Positions 55,862-63,539 of a stretch of 64,000 bases of DNA are shown in pieces. A model generated the notes under the pieces. That model was not told where the DNA came from. It did not search any database and saw only the letters and a program-made list of their open reading frames with translations. Positions within the stretch are counted from its first letter, which is position 1. Each line of letters starts with the position of its first letter. The translations under genes were made by a program, and so were the position numbers. This stretch comes from Phycisphaerae bacterium RAS1 (GTDB taxonomy: Bacteria > Planctomycetota > Phycisphaerae > UBA1845 > Fen-1342): positions 2,604,001-2,668,000 of the forward strand of contig SMLU01000001.1 in assembly GCA_007859745.1 (NCBI GenBank), written 5' to 3'.

Positions 55862-57123
55862 CAGCGTTGCTCCTGGTACCAACGGGCCCACGCTTCCACA
55901 TCAAACCCGAAATTCTGCCCGGTCAGCGCCTTCAGCGCTTCGAGCACTTCCGTACGATACACCGTCACATTCCGAAATTGCGGCACATTCGCCACGTTCG
56001 CCAGCACGCCGCGCCCGAAGGCGATCACCGGCGGCACGCTCACGCGCCGCCCGTCGGCGCTGGCGACGGTCTGCCGATTGAAGGTCCTGCACATTCCGCC
56101 GACCAGCCCCACCACCGGCGTTTCCACCCACTTGTCGCGCTGCACGGTGAGCACCTGAATCAGGTCGCCCACCGCCGCCTTATCTTCGACCACTGCCAGC
56201 CCGCGCGCCGCCCGCGCCACGACGCCGTCGTGGTTGTTCACGTACAGCGCCGCGCGAAACTGAGACGCCACACGCGGGTCCTTCCGCCGCGCCAGCTCCC
56301 GGGCGCAGCGATCCACCACGGCCGGCTCGCGATCAAGCAGAAACAGCAGCGACAGGTTCGCGGTCGCATCGTCCTGCGGGAACTTGCTCAGGGCGTCAAC
56401 AAGCAGGAGGCGGCAGGCGCCATCGCCGTGCACCAGCACTTCGGACATCGGCTCGATCGCCAGCGGATCGGAGATCGACAGGATTTTTCGCTGCCCCTCG
56501 TCCACGCGCTCGGCGATCGGGCTTTCGAGCATGATGGATTTGATGCCCTTGATCTGGCGTCGCCACTGCACGCGCGCCGCGGCCGCCAGGCGTTCGTCGT
56601 CGTCTGCGCCTTCGGCCGCCGTCGGCCTCGGGCCGGATTTCTGCCCGTCGCCGCCATTCGGTTTTCGTAAGATCCAGCCCGCGTCCGTCTTCTCGAAGCC
56701 CAGCGCGGCGCGGGCGCCTTCATGATCCGCGTCGAGCTCCACGGTCCGTTGCAGGTGCCGCTTGCGCTCGGCGAACAACCCGCGGCGATCGCACCACGCC
56801 GCCAGATCGAAGTTCCCGTCAGCAGTGTCGCTTGACTGCGCCCTCTGCGTTTCATATTCGGCCCACGGGGATTCCCGCTTCTCGACGCGGACGATTGACT
56901 CCGCCGAAACAGTCACCGGGCCGACCAGCGAACGGATCTGGATCTTGCCCGCCGACTGGTCCACCAGCTCCCCCTCCATCGACGCACCGTTCGCGAAGTG
57001 GAAAATGTCGGCTGCCGCTTGCAACGCGGCGAGGCAAAGGACAGATGCGAGAAACGCTCCCCCCGGACGCCGCTGCGTCCGGCGAGGGGCCGAACGTCGA
57101 ATTCCTAAGTGTCGGCGGCGCAT
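55861..57123 (-). CDS. exported HEAT-like repeat protein, coupled gene 1
   Basis: 420 residues with a signal region (GGAFLASVLCLAALQAAADI). Residues 45-85 have a small beta domain (FHFANGASMEGELVDQSAGK, then PVTVSAESIVRVEKRESPW). The remainder is helical, with repeats such as VDRCARELARRKDPRVASQF and VVARAARGLAVVEDKAAVGD typical of HEAT repeats, and ends GQNFGFDVEAWARWYQEQR, which looks like a common domain of planctomycete secreted proteins. Start at the ATG at 57123; the longer open frame upstream is Arg-rich repeat sequence. Coupled to the following gene. Confidence 0.6.
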   Translation of the reverse strand: MRRRHLGIRRSAPRRTQRRPGGAFLASVLCLAALQAAADIFHFANGASMEGELVDQSAGKIQIRSLVGPVTVSAESIVRVEKRESPWAEYETQRAQSSDTADGNFDLAAWCDRRGLFAERKRHLQRTVELDADHEGARAALGFEKTDAGWILRKPNGGDGQKSGPRPTAAEGADDDERLAAAARVQWRRQIKGIKSIMLESPIAERVDEGQRKILSISDPLAIEPMSEVLVHGDGACRLLLVDALSKFPQDDATANLSLLFLLDREPAVVDRCARELARRKDPRVASQFRAALYVNNHDGVVARAARGLAVVEDKAAVGDLIQVLTVQRDKWVETPVVGLVGGMCRTFNRQTVASADGRRVSVPPVIAFGRGVLANVANVPQFRNVTVYRTEVLEALKALTGQNFGFDVEAWARWYQEQR

Positions 57124-57202
57124 GCGGATATCTCGCCGGGGCTTCAGTCCCGCTGAATTATACCACCCTCGGCCAGTCTCGCCGCCGGCGGAGTTATCTG
57201 TC

Positions 57203-57300
57203 CGAACCCGCCGCGCCAAGCGGCGGGTTGACGTCCCCGGTCTATGCGGCGCCGCCCGCCTACGCTCCTCAACCCGCCGCTTGGCACGGCGAGTTCTGAA
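57203..57300. repeat. family C palindrome, paired copy
   Basis: Two inverted CCCGCCG-N7-CGGCGGG arms, the second with one or two mismatches, upstream of the HEAT-like gene. Same layout as 51226-51326. Confidence 0.8.
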
Positions 57301-57444
57301 AAACAGTCTCAAAAGGAGCGACCCCGAATGACGAATCCCGTATCGGCGCTGATGTTGCGCGCCCGCCCGGCGTTCCAGCGGCGGTTGGAACCGGACGTTG
57401 AATTGTAATGCCGCTACTTTTTGGAGGCGTTAGACTTACGACCG

Positions 57445-57852
57445 ATGGAAACAAGCGGCGGCATGGCCTCGCGGATTACTGAAAAGATCGTCACCGGCGT
57501 CGTCTTTGCGTTGCTCGTGGTGCTGGGCGTCACGCTTTGGCGTATGGACCCGGCCACGCGCACCGCCATTTGGAACGGCATCTGGAAAACGGCGGCCTGG
57601 TGCGTGCTGGCGGCGGCGCTGCCGTGGTCCGGACGGCTGTTCATCGCGCGCGTCTCAGAGATCGGCACGAACTGGGCCGGCGCGGGCTTGATCGGGGCAT
57701 ACGTCCTGATTGACGTCGTCGCGGCCCTGCTCTTCATGGGTGGCCTGCCGGGCGGCGGCTGGGCCTGGACCGCGACGCTCGTCGGCCTCGGTCTGGCTGG
57801 TTCGTATAATTACCTGGTGACGGAGTACCTGGCCGAGCAGTGCGGCGGTTGA
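57445..57852 (+). CDS. four-helix membrane protein of unknown function
   Basis: About 135 residues. Four hydrophobic helices: IVTGVVFALLVVLGVTLW, TAAWCVLAAALPWSGRLF, GAGLIGAYVLIDVVAALLFM, AWTATLVGLGLAGSYNYLV. No family motif recognised. Start choice between ATG at 57445 and 57463 is open; neither has a clear ribosome site. Followed by a repeat array. Confidence 0.6.
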   Translation: METSGGMASRITEKIVTGVVFALLVVLGVTLWRMDPATRTAIWNGIWKTAAWCVLAAALPWSGRLFIARVSEIGTNWAGAGLIGAYVLIDVVAALLFMGGLPGGGWAWTATLVGLGLAGSYNYLVTEYLAEQCGG

Positions 57853-57863
57853 CAGTCGGTTTG

Positions 57864-58140
57864 TACCGTCGGACCCCCGCGTCCGCCGACGTAGCGCCGG
57901 ACCTCCGCGTCCGCCGACGTAGCGTCGGACCTCCGCGTCCGCCGACGTAGCGCCGGACCTCCGCGTCCGACGGCGAAATGTCGGGTGGGCAGTGCCCACC
58001 ATCCGTCGTCGGCCACAGAGGGCCGGCGCTACGACGGCCAGCGTCACGACGGGCAGCATCACGACGGCCGACTCGGAGGTCGGCCGCTACGTGCTCGGCC
58101 GCTACGGGTCCGGCCGAGGGCGGCCGGGATACAGGCCGAC
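57864..58140. repeat. 28-bp tandem array and adjoining palindromes
   Basis: Between 57864 and 57975 a 28-bp unit starting TAGCGCCGGACCTCCGCGT repeats at 57892, 57920 and 57948 plus a partial copy. A hairpin GGTGGGCAGTGCCCACC follows (about 57984), then GTCGGCCACAGAGGGCCGGC and degenerate ACGACGGCC-like repeats to 58140. The word is related to that at 33144-33274. No gene is seen in the 318-base gap before the kinase. Confidence 0.85.
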
Positions 58141-58170
58141 GTGACGGACAGCGGGTTAGGACGGTGTGAG

Positions 58171-59241
58171 ATGGCTCGCTATCAGCAAGGCACGCGCGTC
58201 AGCGAATACGTCCTCGAAGAGCCGCTGGGCGCCGGCGCGTTCGGTGAGGTGTGGCGCGCCCGGCATCACATCTGGAAAGACGACCAGGTCGCCGTCAAGC
58301 TGCCGACCGAGCCGCAGTACGTCCGGCACCTGCAGCGCGAGGGTGTCGTCGTTCACGGCCTTCGCCACCCGAACATCGTCCGCGTGCTGGGGCTGGACCC
58401 CTACGCGGACACGCCTTACATGGTGATGGAGCTGGTCCGCGGGCCGTCGCTCAAGCAGGTGCTTACGGAGAATCCGACCGGGCTGCCGGCCGAAACGGTC
58501 GAGCTGATCCTGCGCGGCGTAACCGCCGCACTGGTTGCGGCGCATGGGGCGGGCGTGCTGCACCGGGACCTGAAGCCTGGCAACATCCTGCTGAATCTCG
58601 CGGGCGGAACGCTCAACGGGCTCACGCTCGACGCGGTGAAGGTTGGAGATTTCGGACTGGGCATGGACGACTCGGAGTCGCTGCGGGCGATGGCGCAGTC
58701 GGCGTCGATCGCGCGCGAAGACAAGCTGGTCGGCACCATCGCCTACATGGCCCCCGAGCTGCGCGACGGACTCAAGAAAGCCGACGCACGCGCTGACCTC
58801 TACGCGGTCGGCGTGATTCTCTTCGAGATGCTGACGGGCGAGCGGCCGGCCGGAGCGGAGCTGCCCAGCACGCTACGGCCCGGCGCGCCGTCCGGGCTGG
58901 ACGAGATTTTCCGCCGCCTCTACGCCCACTACGACCGACGCTACGAGAGCGCACAGGCTGTCTTCAATGACCTGGACCGGCGCAGCGGCGTGCGCCGCCC
59001 GCTGCCGCCCGTACCGCCTGCCGCGGCGCCGGCCGGCGCACATCGCGCGGCGCCGCCGCGCGACCTGCACGTCTGCCCCGGTTGCTCGCACGCGCTGGCG
59101 GTCGACGATCAGTTCTGCACGATGTGCGGCCGCCAGGTCGCGGCGGACATTCGCCGCTGCCGGGCTTGCGGGGCGTATCCGGCGGCGGCCGACCAGTATT
59201 GCATCTTCTGCGGGGCGGCGTTGCCGCTGGCGAGGGTGTGA
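58171..59241 (+). CDS. Ser/Thr protein kinase with two zinc ribbons
   Basis: 356 residues. A Hanks-type kinase domain fills residues 1-275: LGAGAFGEVWRARHH (P-loop), VAVKLPTE (Lys), VLHRDLKPGNILL (catalytic loop), VKVGDFGLGMDD (DFG), GTIAYMAPELRDG (APE), ARADLYAVGVILFEMLTGER. After a Pro/Ala linker come two Cys4 ribbons: CPGCSHALAVDDQFCTMCGR and CRACGAYPAAADQYCIFCG. No membrane helix, so it is soluble. It is the first gene of a same-strand group with a membrane zinc-ribbon protein and three helical proteins, any of which could be a substrate (inference). Confidence 0.92.
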   Translation: MARYQQGTRVSEYVLEEPLGAGAFGEVWRARHHIWKDDQVAVKLPTEPQYVRHLQREGVVVHGLRHPNIVRVLGLDPYADTPYMVMELVRGPSLKQVLTENPTGLPAETVELILRGVTAALVAAHGAGVLHRDLKPGNILLNLAGGTLNGLTLDAVKVGDFGLGMDDSESLRAMAQSASIAREDKLVGTIAYMAPELRDGLKKADARADLYAVGVILFEMLTGERPAGAELPSTLRPGAPSGLDEIFRRLYAHYDRRYESAQAVFNDLDRRSGVRRPLPPVPPAAAPAGAHRAAPPRDLHVCPGCSHALAVDDQFCTMCGRQVAADIRRCRACGAYPAAADQYCIFCGAALPLARV

Positions 59242-59244
59242 GCC

Positions 59245-59565
59245 ATGTCGAGCGTCTTCGTCTGGACGCCTTTGCTGATTCTGCTGGGGCTGGTCGGCTT
59301 TTTCGTCGTCGCTCTGCTGGCGATCGTGAAAATGCTCGGCATCGTATTCCGCGGCATCGGCGGCTGCGGGACGCGCTTGACTCACGCGCCGGCCCCGCCG
59401 CTGTCGACCGGCCTGAGCGGCGTGCTTTGCCCGCATCCGCGCTGCGGGCAGGCGAATCCGCGGCAGGCGCGGTACTGTGCCCGTTGCGGGCGGCCGCTGC
59501 ACGGAGATGCGGGACCGGTCTCCGACCGGTCGTACGGGCCGCACGACGTGAACACGTATGGATGA
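59245..59565 (+). CDS. membrane-anchored zinc-ribbon protein
   Basis: 106 residues: one N-terminal transmembrane helix (FVWTPLLILLGLVGFFVVAL) then a Cys4 ribbon (VLCPHPRCGQANPRQARYC, then ARCGRPLH). It starts three bases after the kinase stop and overlaps the next gene by eight bases, so it is part of the operon. The zinc ribbon resembles those on the kinase, suggesting a shared partner. Function unknown. Confidence 0.75.
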   Translation: MSSVFVWTPLLILLGLVGFFVVALLAIVKMLGIVFRGIGGCGTRLTHAPAPPLSTGLSGVLCPHPRCGQANPRQARYCARCGRPLHGDAGPVSDRSYGPHDVNTYG

Positions 59566-61039
59566 ACGCAGCCGACATCGCGATTTCGAGAGCCGCTTCC
59601 TTCAGCAGCTTCGTACGCGGGCGCAGCTTTTGACGCGCGGCGTCTTGCCCGCGGACCGCGTCGAAATCGAAGGCAGCCCCGACGGCGTCGAGGCCGTGCG
59701 CGCGTCGCTGCGCCGGCTGGACGTGCTCGATCGCAATCTCGCAGACGACCTGCCGGGGGCGCTGGCGCTGCAGCTTCGCTTTTCGCGCCGCGTGCTGGGC
59801 GGGCTGATGCGATTCTCCGTGTCGCGGCTTCGAGGCCGCATCATCGCACCGGTCGACGCCATGCTGAACGGCAAAGGCGCCGGCCCGGTCGGCCGCGAGG
59901 AAGTGCTCGACGCCCTGGCGCGCTACGAGCTGTTGCCTTCGCACGTGCGACCCAGCGCGGTCGTCTTCGGCAGCGCGACCGGCTTCAACGCCGCCGCCAA
60001 AGCGCTGGTCAGTTCGACGACGGGGATCAAGCTGATCCTGATCGGCGGTCGCGACGACGGCGGCTGGGAAGTCACGCTGCCGGAGAGCGTCGAGAAATCG
60101 CCTTGGAAAACGCTCTTCGAGTTCGAGACGCAGGACGAGCGCCTGCGCCGGCTAAACAAGCATCTGGATGAGCGCGGCGACCTGCTCGACTCGCGCGGCG
60201 TGCCGCTCGCTGAGCTGTCCGAGAAGCTCGGCCTGCCCGAGCCGATCACCGAGGCGCTCGTGCGCAAGGCCTGCCGGGCCGACTCGCGGCTGATGACCAT
60301 CAATGTCGGCGGCTCGCTGCACGTCTGCCGCAGCCCGCTTGAGGATGAGGTGAGCACCATGAGTCTATGGAGCCGGATTCGCCGCCTGCTGCGGCTGAAG
60401 CCGAGCGTGGCGGAGCGCGTGCGGACGCTGACGGAGCAGCGCGTCAAGCTGGAGTCGGGCCGCTCCTCGGTGGATCGCAAGGTGGACGCGCTGGAGGGCG
60501 AGGAGCGTGCTGCGCTGGAGCAGGGGGCGGCGGCCGGCAGCGACGCGGTGAAGAAACAGATCGCCGGCAAGCTGGTGCGCGTGCGGCGCGAGCTGAAGCG
60601 CGCCCGCACGCAGGCGCAGATGTACTCGCAGCAGATCGACGTCATCGGCACCCACATCCACCACCTGACCCTCAAGGAACAGGGCCGGCGGATGGAGCTG
60701 CCCAAGGCCGAAGACTTGACGCGCGAGGCGGCCGAGGCCGAGCGGGTCATTTCCGAATTGTCCGTGAACGCCGACCTGGCCCGCAGCATCGAAGTCTCCG
60801 CCGAGACGCCGATGATGGCGGATGAAGAGGCGGCGATCATGGCGGAGTTCGAGCAGGCGGCGACGAAGAAGGCCGAGTCGGCGAGCGGGGCGGGGTCGGC
60901 CGTGTCTGGCTCGAAGGCCGGGGCGGGTCCGGAGCGCGGCGGCGCGCCGCCGGTGCCGGGCGCCGCGCGGCGCGAAGATGGCGCGCGTGCGTCGGGCAAT
61001 GCCACTCGCGGCGAAGCGGCACGGCCGGAGTTGAGCTAG
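59558..61039 (+). CDS. winged-helix plus ESCRT-III-like helical protein
   Basis: 493 residues. Residues 1-110 are helical. Residues 130-175 are a beta/alpha piece (AVVFGSATGFNAAAKALVSS, IKLILIGGRDDGGWEV). Residues about 200-265 look like a winged helix (GVPLAELSEKLGLPEPITEA, DSRLMTINVGGSLHVCRS). From SLWSRIRRLLRLKPS (about 268) comes a basic helical hairpin: VRTLTEQRVKLESGRSSVDR, KKQIAGKLVRVRRELKRART, then an acidic Met-rich segment ending EEAAIMAEFEQAA. A winged helix before an ESCRT-III-type domain is the plan of eukaryotic CHMP7. The tail after 440 is low-complexity. The ESCRT reading is inference from pattern, not from a match; a plain coiled-coil protein is the alternative. Confidence 0.5.
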   Translation: MDERSRHRDFESRFLQQLRTRAQLLTRGVLPADRVEIEGSPDGVEAVRASLRRLDVLDRNLADDLPGALALQLRFSRRVLGGLMRFSVSRLRGRIIAPVDAMLNGKGAGPVGREEVLDALARYELLPSHVRPSAVVFGSATGFNAAAKALVSSTTGIKLILIGGRDDGGWEVTLPESVEKSPWKTLFEFETQDERLRRLNKHLDERGDLLDSRGVPLAELSEKLGLPEPITEALVRKACRADSRLMTINVGGSLHVCRSPLEDEVSTMSLWSRIRRLLRLKPSVAERVRTLTEQRVKLESGRSSVDRKVDALEGEERAALEQGAAAGSDAVKKQIAGKLVRVRRELKRARTQAQMYSQQIDVIGTHIHHLTLKEQGRRMELPKAEDLTREAAEAERVISELSVNADLARSIEVSAETPMMADEEAAIMAEFEQAATKKAESASGAGSAVSGSKAGAGPERGGAPPVPGAARREDGARASGNATRGEAARPELS

Positions 61040-61093
61040 TGTCGCAAATTGCTCCACGCGTCGCACCTGCAATTCGACCTGCGACCGGTCTTT

Positions 61094-61173
61094 CCGAGCC
61101 GCGACCGTGAGGGAGCGGTTGGCTGAAACACCGTTTCTGCAGCCGGAACCGCTCCCTCACGGTCGCGGCTCGG
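61094..61173. repeat. family F palindrome
   Basis: CCGAGCCGCGACCGTGAGGG, then GAGCGGTT, with the full reverse complement 26 bases on. It is followed by GTCGGCCACAGAGGGCCGAC (about 61213-61232), a word also at about 58008. Fills the 219-base gap in the operon. Confidence 0.9.
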
Positions 61174-61258
61174 ACAAGACGCAGGCGGTCCGAGCGCGCG
61201 TCTCGATGACCGCTGCGCATCCGTCGGCCACAGAGGGCCGACGCTACTGGGATAACGA

Positions 61259-61864
61259 ATGGACTTCTTCACCTGGCTGACCACGAAGCGTAAGACCCTC
61301 GGCACCATGACCGCCGCCGAGCTGCGCGCCGAAGAAATGCTCCTCGAAAACGACTGCAACCGGATGTTGGCGAAGGTCACCAAGCTCGCCGGCGACAAGC
61401 AGAAGGTCGTCGCCCAGGGCGCGACGGAGAAAACGCCCGAGCTGCGCCGCACGTTCGCGCAGCAGTTCGACCTGCTGCACACCGAGCAGATGATGGTCAG
61501 CCGCCAGCTCAACATCCGCAGCAAGGAGCGGCTGACCGTCTCGCGGCTGCGCATGTTGCGAGAGAACACGCAGGCCGCGCGCGTCGGTCAGCCCGGCCGC
61601 ATGCTCATCCGCGACGCCGACCTGGCGCTGATCGAACGCCTGATCGAAAACGACAAGATCGGCAGCGAGCTTTACCAGGAGCGGCTCGACCAGATTCTGC
61701 AGCTTGGCCACGAAGCCGATGAATCCGGCGCGGCAGTGTCGCCCGCGGCGCAGGAGTTGATGCGCATCTGGGGCGACATGGACGCGGGACTCATCAAGGA
61801 CTCAAAAGAGGCGTTTGACGAAGCGGAGCGGCGAGTGCGCGAACGCGAGCGCGCGGAGGGCTGA
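61259..61864 (+). CDS. helical protein, possible ESCRT-III-like paralogue
   Basis: 201 residues, almost all helical. MDFFTWLTTKRKTLGTMTAA is a short amphipathic start, then a long hairpin: LLENDCNRMLAKVTKLAGDK, QGATEKTPELRRTFAQQFDL, LHTEQMMVSRQLNIRSKERL, TVSRLRMLREN. The acidic second half has IERLIENDKIGSELYQERLD and ends DEAERRVRERERAEG. The hairpin pattern resembles the C-terminal half of the preceding protein (LEQGAAAGSDAVKKQIAGKL then MYSQQIDVIGTHIHHLTLKE), so they may be paralogues. It is five bases from the next gene. No named family was recognised. Confidence 0.5.
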   Translation: MDFFTWLTTKRKTLGTMTAAELRAEEMLLENDCNRMLAKVTKLAGDKQKVVAQGATEKTPELRRTFAQQFDLLHTEQMMVSRQLNIRSKERLTVSRLRMLRENTQAARVGQPGRMLIRDADLALIERLIENDKIGSELYQERLDQILQLGHEADESGAAVSPAAQELMRIWGDMDAGLIKDSKEAFDEAERRVRERERAEG

Positions 61865-61869
61865 TTGGC

Positions 61870-62481
61870 ATGGGTCTGTTTAAGTCGAAAGAGGAACGGC
61901 GTCTCGAACGCGACATGAAAATCCGCCAGGGCATCCGGCGGATTGAAAAAGCCATCGTCGAGCAGAACAAGTTCTCCGACGAGTTCGTCAAGAACGCCCG
62001 CCACGCGCGGCAGATCGGCGACAACCAGTCGTACCTGTTCATCCGCAACTCGCTCAAGAAAACCGCCACGATCAAGAAACTGCTCGAGCGCCAACTGCTG
62101 GCGGTGAAGAACGCCCTGCTCATCAAGCGCCAGGCCGAGGCCTCGGCCGACTTCGCCTCCGCCATGAACCTCATGGCCGGCGAAGTCAGCAAGCTCTACG
62201 GCGAGACGGACCTGACCAAGACGCAGATGCAGTGGGAAAAGGCGATGATGCAGTCGCAGAGCATGGAGGAACGCATGCAGATGTTCCTCGACTCGGTCGA
62301 GCAGGGCGCCGCGGCGGACGTCTCGGCGACGCCGGTCGAGGCCATCAGCGATGAAGACATCGATCGCATGCTCGCGGCGGAGGAGCAGGTGGAGCAGGCG
62401 AAGGAGACGGCGCAGATGAGCGATCTGCGGGCGGAATTGGCGAAGCTGAAGGGGGAGGGCGGGGCGAAGGAGACGAAGTGA
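61870..62481 (+). CDS. ESCRT-III (CHMP/Snf7)-like protein
   Basis: 203 residues, the length of CHMP proteins. It starts MGLFKSKEERRLERDMKIRQ like CHMP3 (MGLFGK). Helix 1 (KIRQGIRRIEKAIVEQNKFS) and helix 2 (DNQSYLFIRNSLKKTATIKK, LLERQLLAVKNALLIKRQ) are basic and joined by ARHARQIGD, the usual ESCRT-III loop position. Then comes AMNLMAGEVSKLYGETDL, an acidic Met-rich region (QSMEERMQMFLDSVEQ), ISDEDIDRMLAAEE (alpha5-like) and C-terminal SDLRAELAKLKG, close to the MIM1 rule (D/E)xxLxxRLxxLK. Basic front, acidic rear and a terminal motif are ESCRT-III traits. Bacterial members known to me are PspA and Vipp1, which this does not resemble at the N-terminus. Confidence 0.55.
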   Translation: MGLFKSKEERRLERDMKIRQGIRRIEKAIVEQNKFSDEFVKNARHARQIGDNQSYLFIRNSLKKTATIKKLLERQLLAVKNALLIKRQAEASADFASAMNLMAGEVSKLYGETDLTKTQMQWEKAMMQSQSMEERMQMFLDSVEQGAAADVSATPVEAISDEDIDRMLAAEEQVEQAKETAQMSDLRAELAKLKGEGGAKETK

Positions 62482-62508
62482 GGCGTGCGGGCGGGATTCA
62501 AGGTGCGC

Positions 62509-62546
62509 AAGGTGCGCAAATCTTGAGAGGCCTAATTGCGCACCTT
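62509..62546 (+). terminator. hairpin after the ESCRT-III-like operon
   Basis: AAGGTGCGCAA pairs with TTGCGCACCTT around a 16-base loop, 27 bases after the stop. No T-run, so termination strength is unclear. The rest of the gap to 62722 holds no gene. Confidence 0.45.
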
Positions 62547-62722
62547 CGGCGGACGGGTGAGAAAACGGCCGAATTATCAGGCCCTGTATGGCGAATTCGG
62601 GATGGCTGCGCATCTTGAACCCCCTTGGGCGGCGCGGCGGGCGCGGCCCGGAGGGGGATTGTAGCTGGCAAGAATAGGAAAACCAGGCGATGTCGACGGC
62701 TCGGATTTGATCGAGGACGTAA

Positions 62723-62956
62723 ATGCCGACGATCGCGAGAATCGGCCCGTACCGGATATACTTCTTCAGTCTCGTGGTGAACCGCCGCATGTTCACGTGG
62801 ATCGCGATGACAGTACGGCCAAGTTCTGGCTCGATCCGGTCGCGCCGGCGTATACGATCGGGTTTCGCGCGAAAGAGCTTCGCGACATTCGGCGGCCAGC
62901 ACGCGACCGAGTGGATGGAGCTGTGGAATGACAACTTCGGCCCCCAGGCCCGGTGA
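62723..62956 (+). pseudogene. DUF4160 protein, double frameshift
   Basis: The family pattern is split over two frames: MPTIARIGPYRIYFFS in one, then RGEPPHVHVDRDDSTAKFWL, DPVAPAYTIGFRAKELRDIR in the next, then WNDNFG back in the first. So one base is missing after YRIYFFS and the frame is restored near 62925. DUF4160 proteins are about 80 residues and are usually paired with DUF2442, as here. Not functional as read unless the sequence has errors. Confidence 0.75.
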
Positions 62957-63200
62957 GCGCGTCGCCGACGTGCGCTTCGATGACGACTCGATGAGCGTCG
63001 ACCTGACCGACGGCCGCACGATTACTGTACCGCTGGCGTGGTATCCGCGGCTGCTCGACGCGACGCCGCAGCAGCGTCAGAACTGGCAGCGCTGCGGGGG
63101 CGGGTTCGGGATCCACTGGCCGGAGATTGACGAGGATCTGAGCACGCAGGGTCTGCTCGAAGGAGTTCCCGCCCCGCGCCGGCCGGAAGCGGCGAGGTAA
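62928..63200 (+). CDS. DUF2442 protein
   Basis: 90 residues. VADVRFDDDSMSVDLTDGRT, ITVPLAWYPRLLDATPQQRQ, NWQRCGGGFGIHWPEIDEDL fit DUF2442: the W/YPRL and G.GIHWPxIDEDLS motifs are diagnostic. These proteins accompany DUF4160 in many bacteria and have been suspected to form a toxin-antitoxin-like module; that role is not proven. The start overlaps the end of the broken DUF4160 gene. Confidence 0.88.
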   Translation: MTTSAPRPGERVADVRFDDDSMSVDLTDGRTITVPLAWYPRLLDATPQQRQNWQRCGGGFGIHWPEIDEDLSTQGLLEGVPAPRRPEAAR

Positions 63201-63272
63201 TGGGCCGGCGCTTGCAGCGGTCGATCAGCGCAAGCCAGTGATTGGCGCGCGGGCGGCGAGCACGTGCGTCCG

Positions 63273-63344
63273 GCGCAGATGAGCGACTTGCGGGCGGAAC
63301 TGGCGAAGCTGAAGGGCGAGGGCGGGGCGAAGGAGACGAAATAA
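63273..63344 (+). pseudogene. duplicated C-terminus of the ESCRT-III-like gene
   Basis: 24 codons reading AQMSDLRAELAKLKGEGGAK plus ETK and a stop, the same peptide as the end of the 61870-62481 gene. At DNA level the 23 codons from AQ to the stop differ at six third or first positions, all synonymous (GAT/GAC, CTG/TTG, TTG/CTG, GGG/GGC, AAG/AAA, TGA/TAA). No upstream coding sequence of that gene is seen. It looks like the remnant of a lost paralogue. Confidence 0.7.
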
Positions 63345-63539
63345 CCGCGTTGAATTGGTAGCGTCGGGCTTCTGTGGCCGACGGCGTTTTGGCTTGAAAG
63401 TGCAGAGCAGCGGCACTACGTGGAGCGGACTTGGAGCATGACCAGCACCGCCCATCCGCACGGGCGGTAGGGCATCGCTATTCTCTCGAGAGCAGCAGTG
63501 TTTGGACACATAGTCCGTGTATTGTAAGAGCCCCATACC

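Noticed and set aside
57864-57975. CRISPR array
   Set aside because: The 28-bp units follow each other without spacers and no cas gene is nearby.
61870-62481. Assignment as PspA or Vipp1
   Set aside because: The N-terminal amphipathic helix and the LIRLMIQEME-type signature of that family are absent; the CHMP-like pattern fits better.
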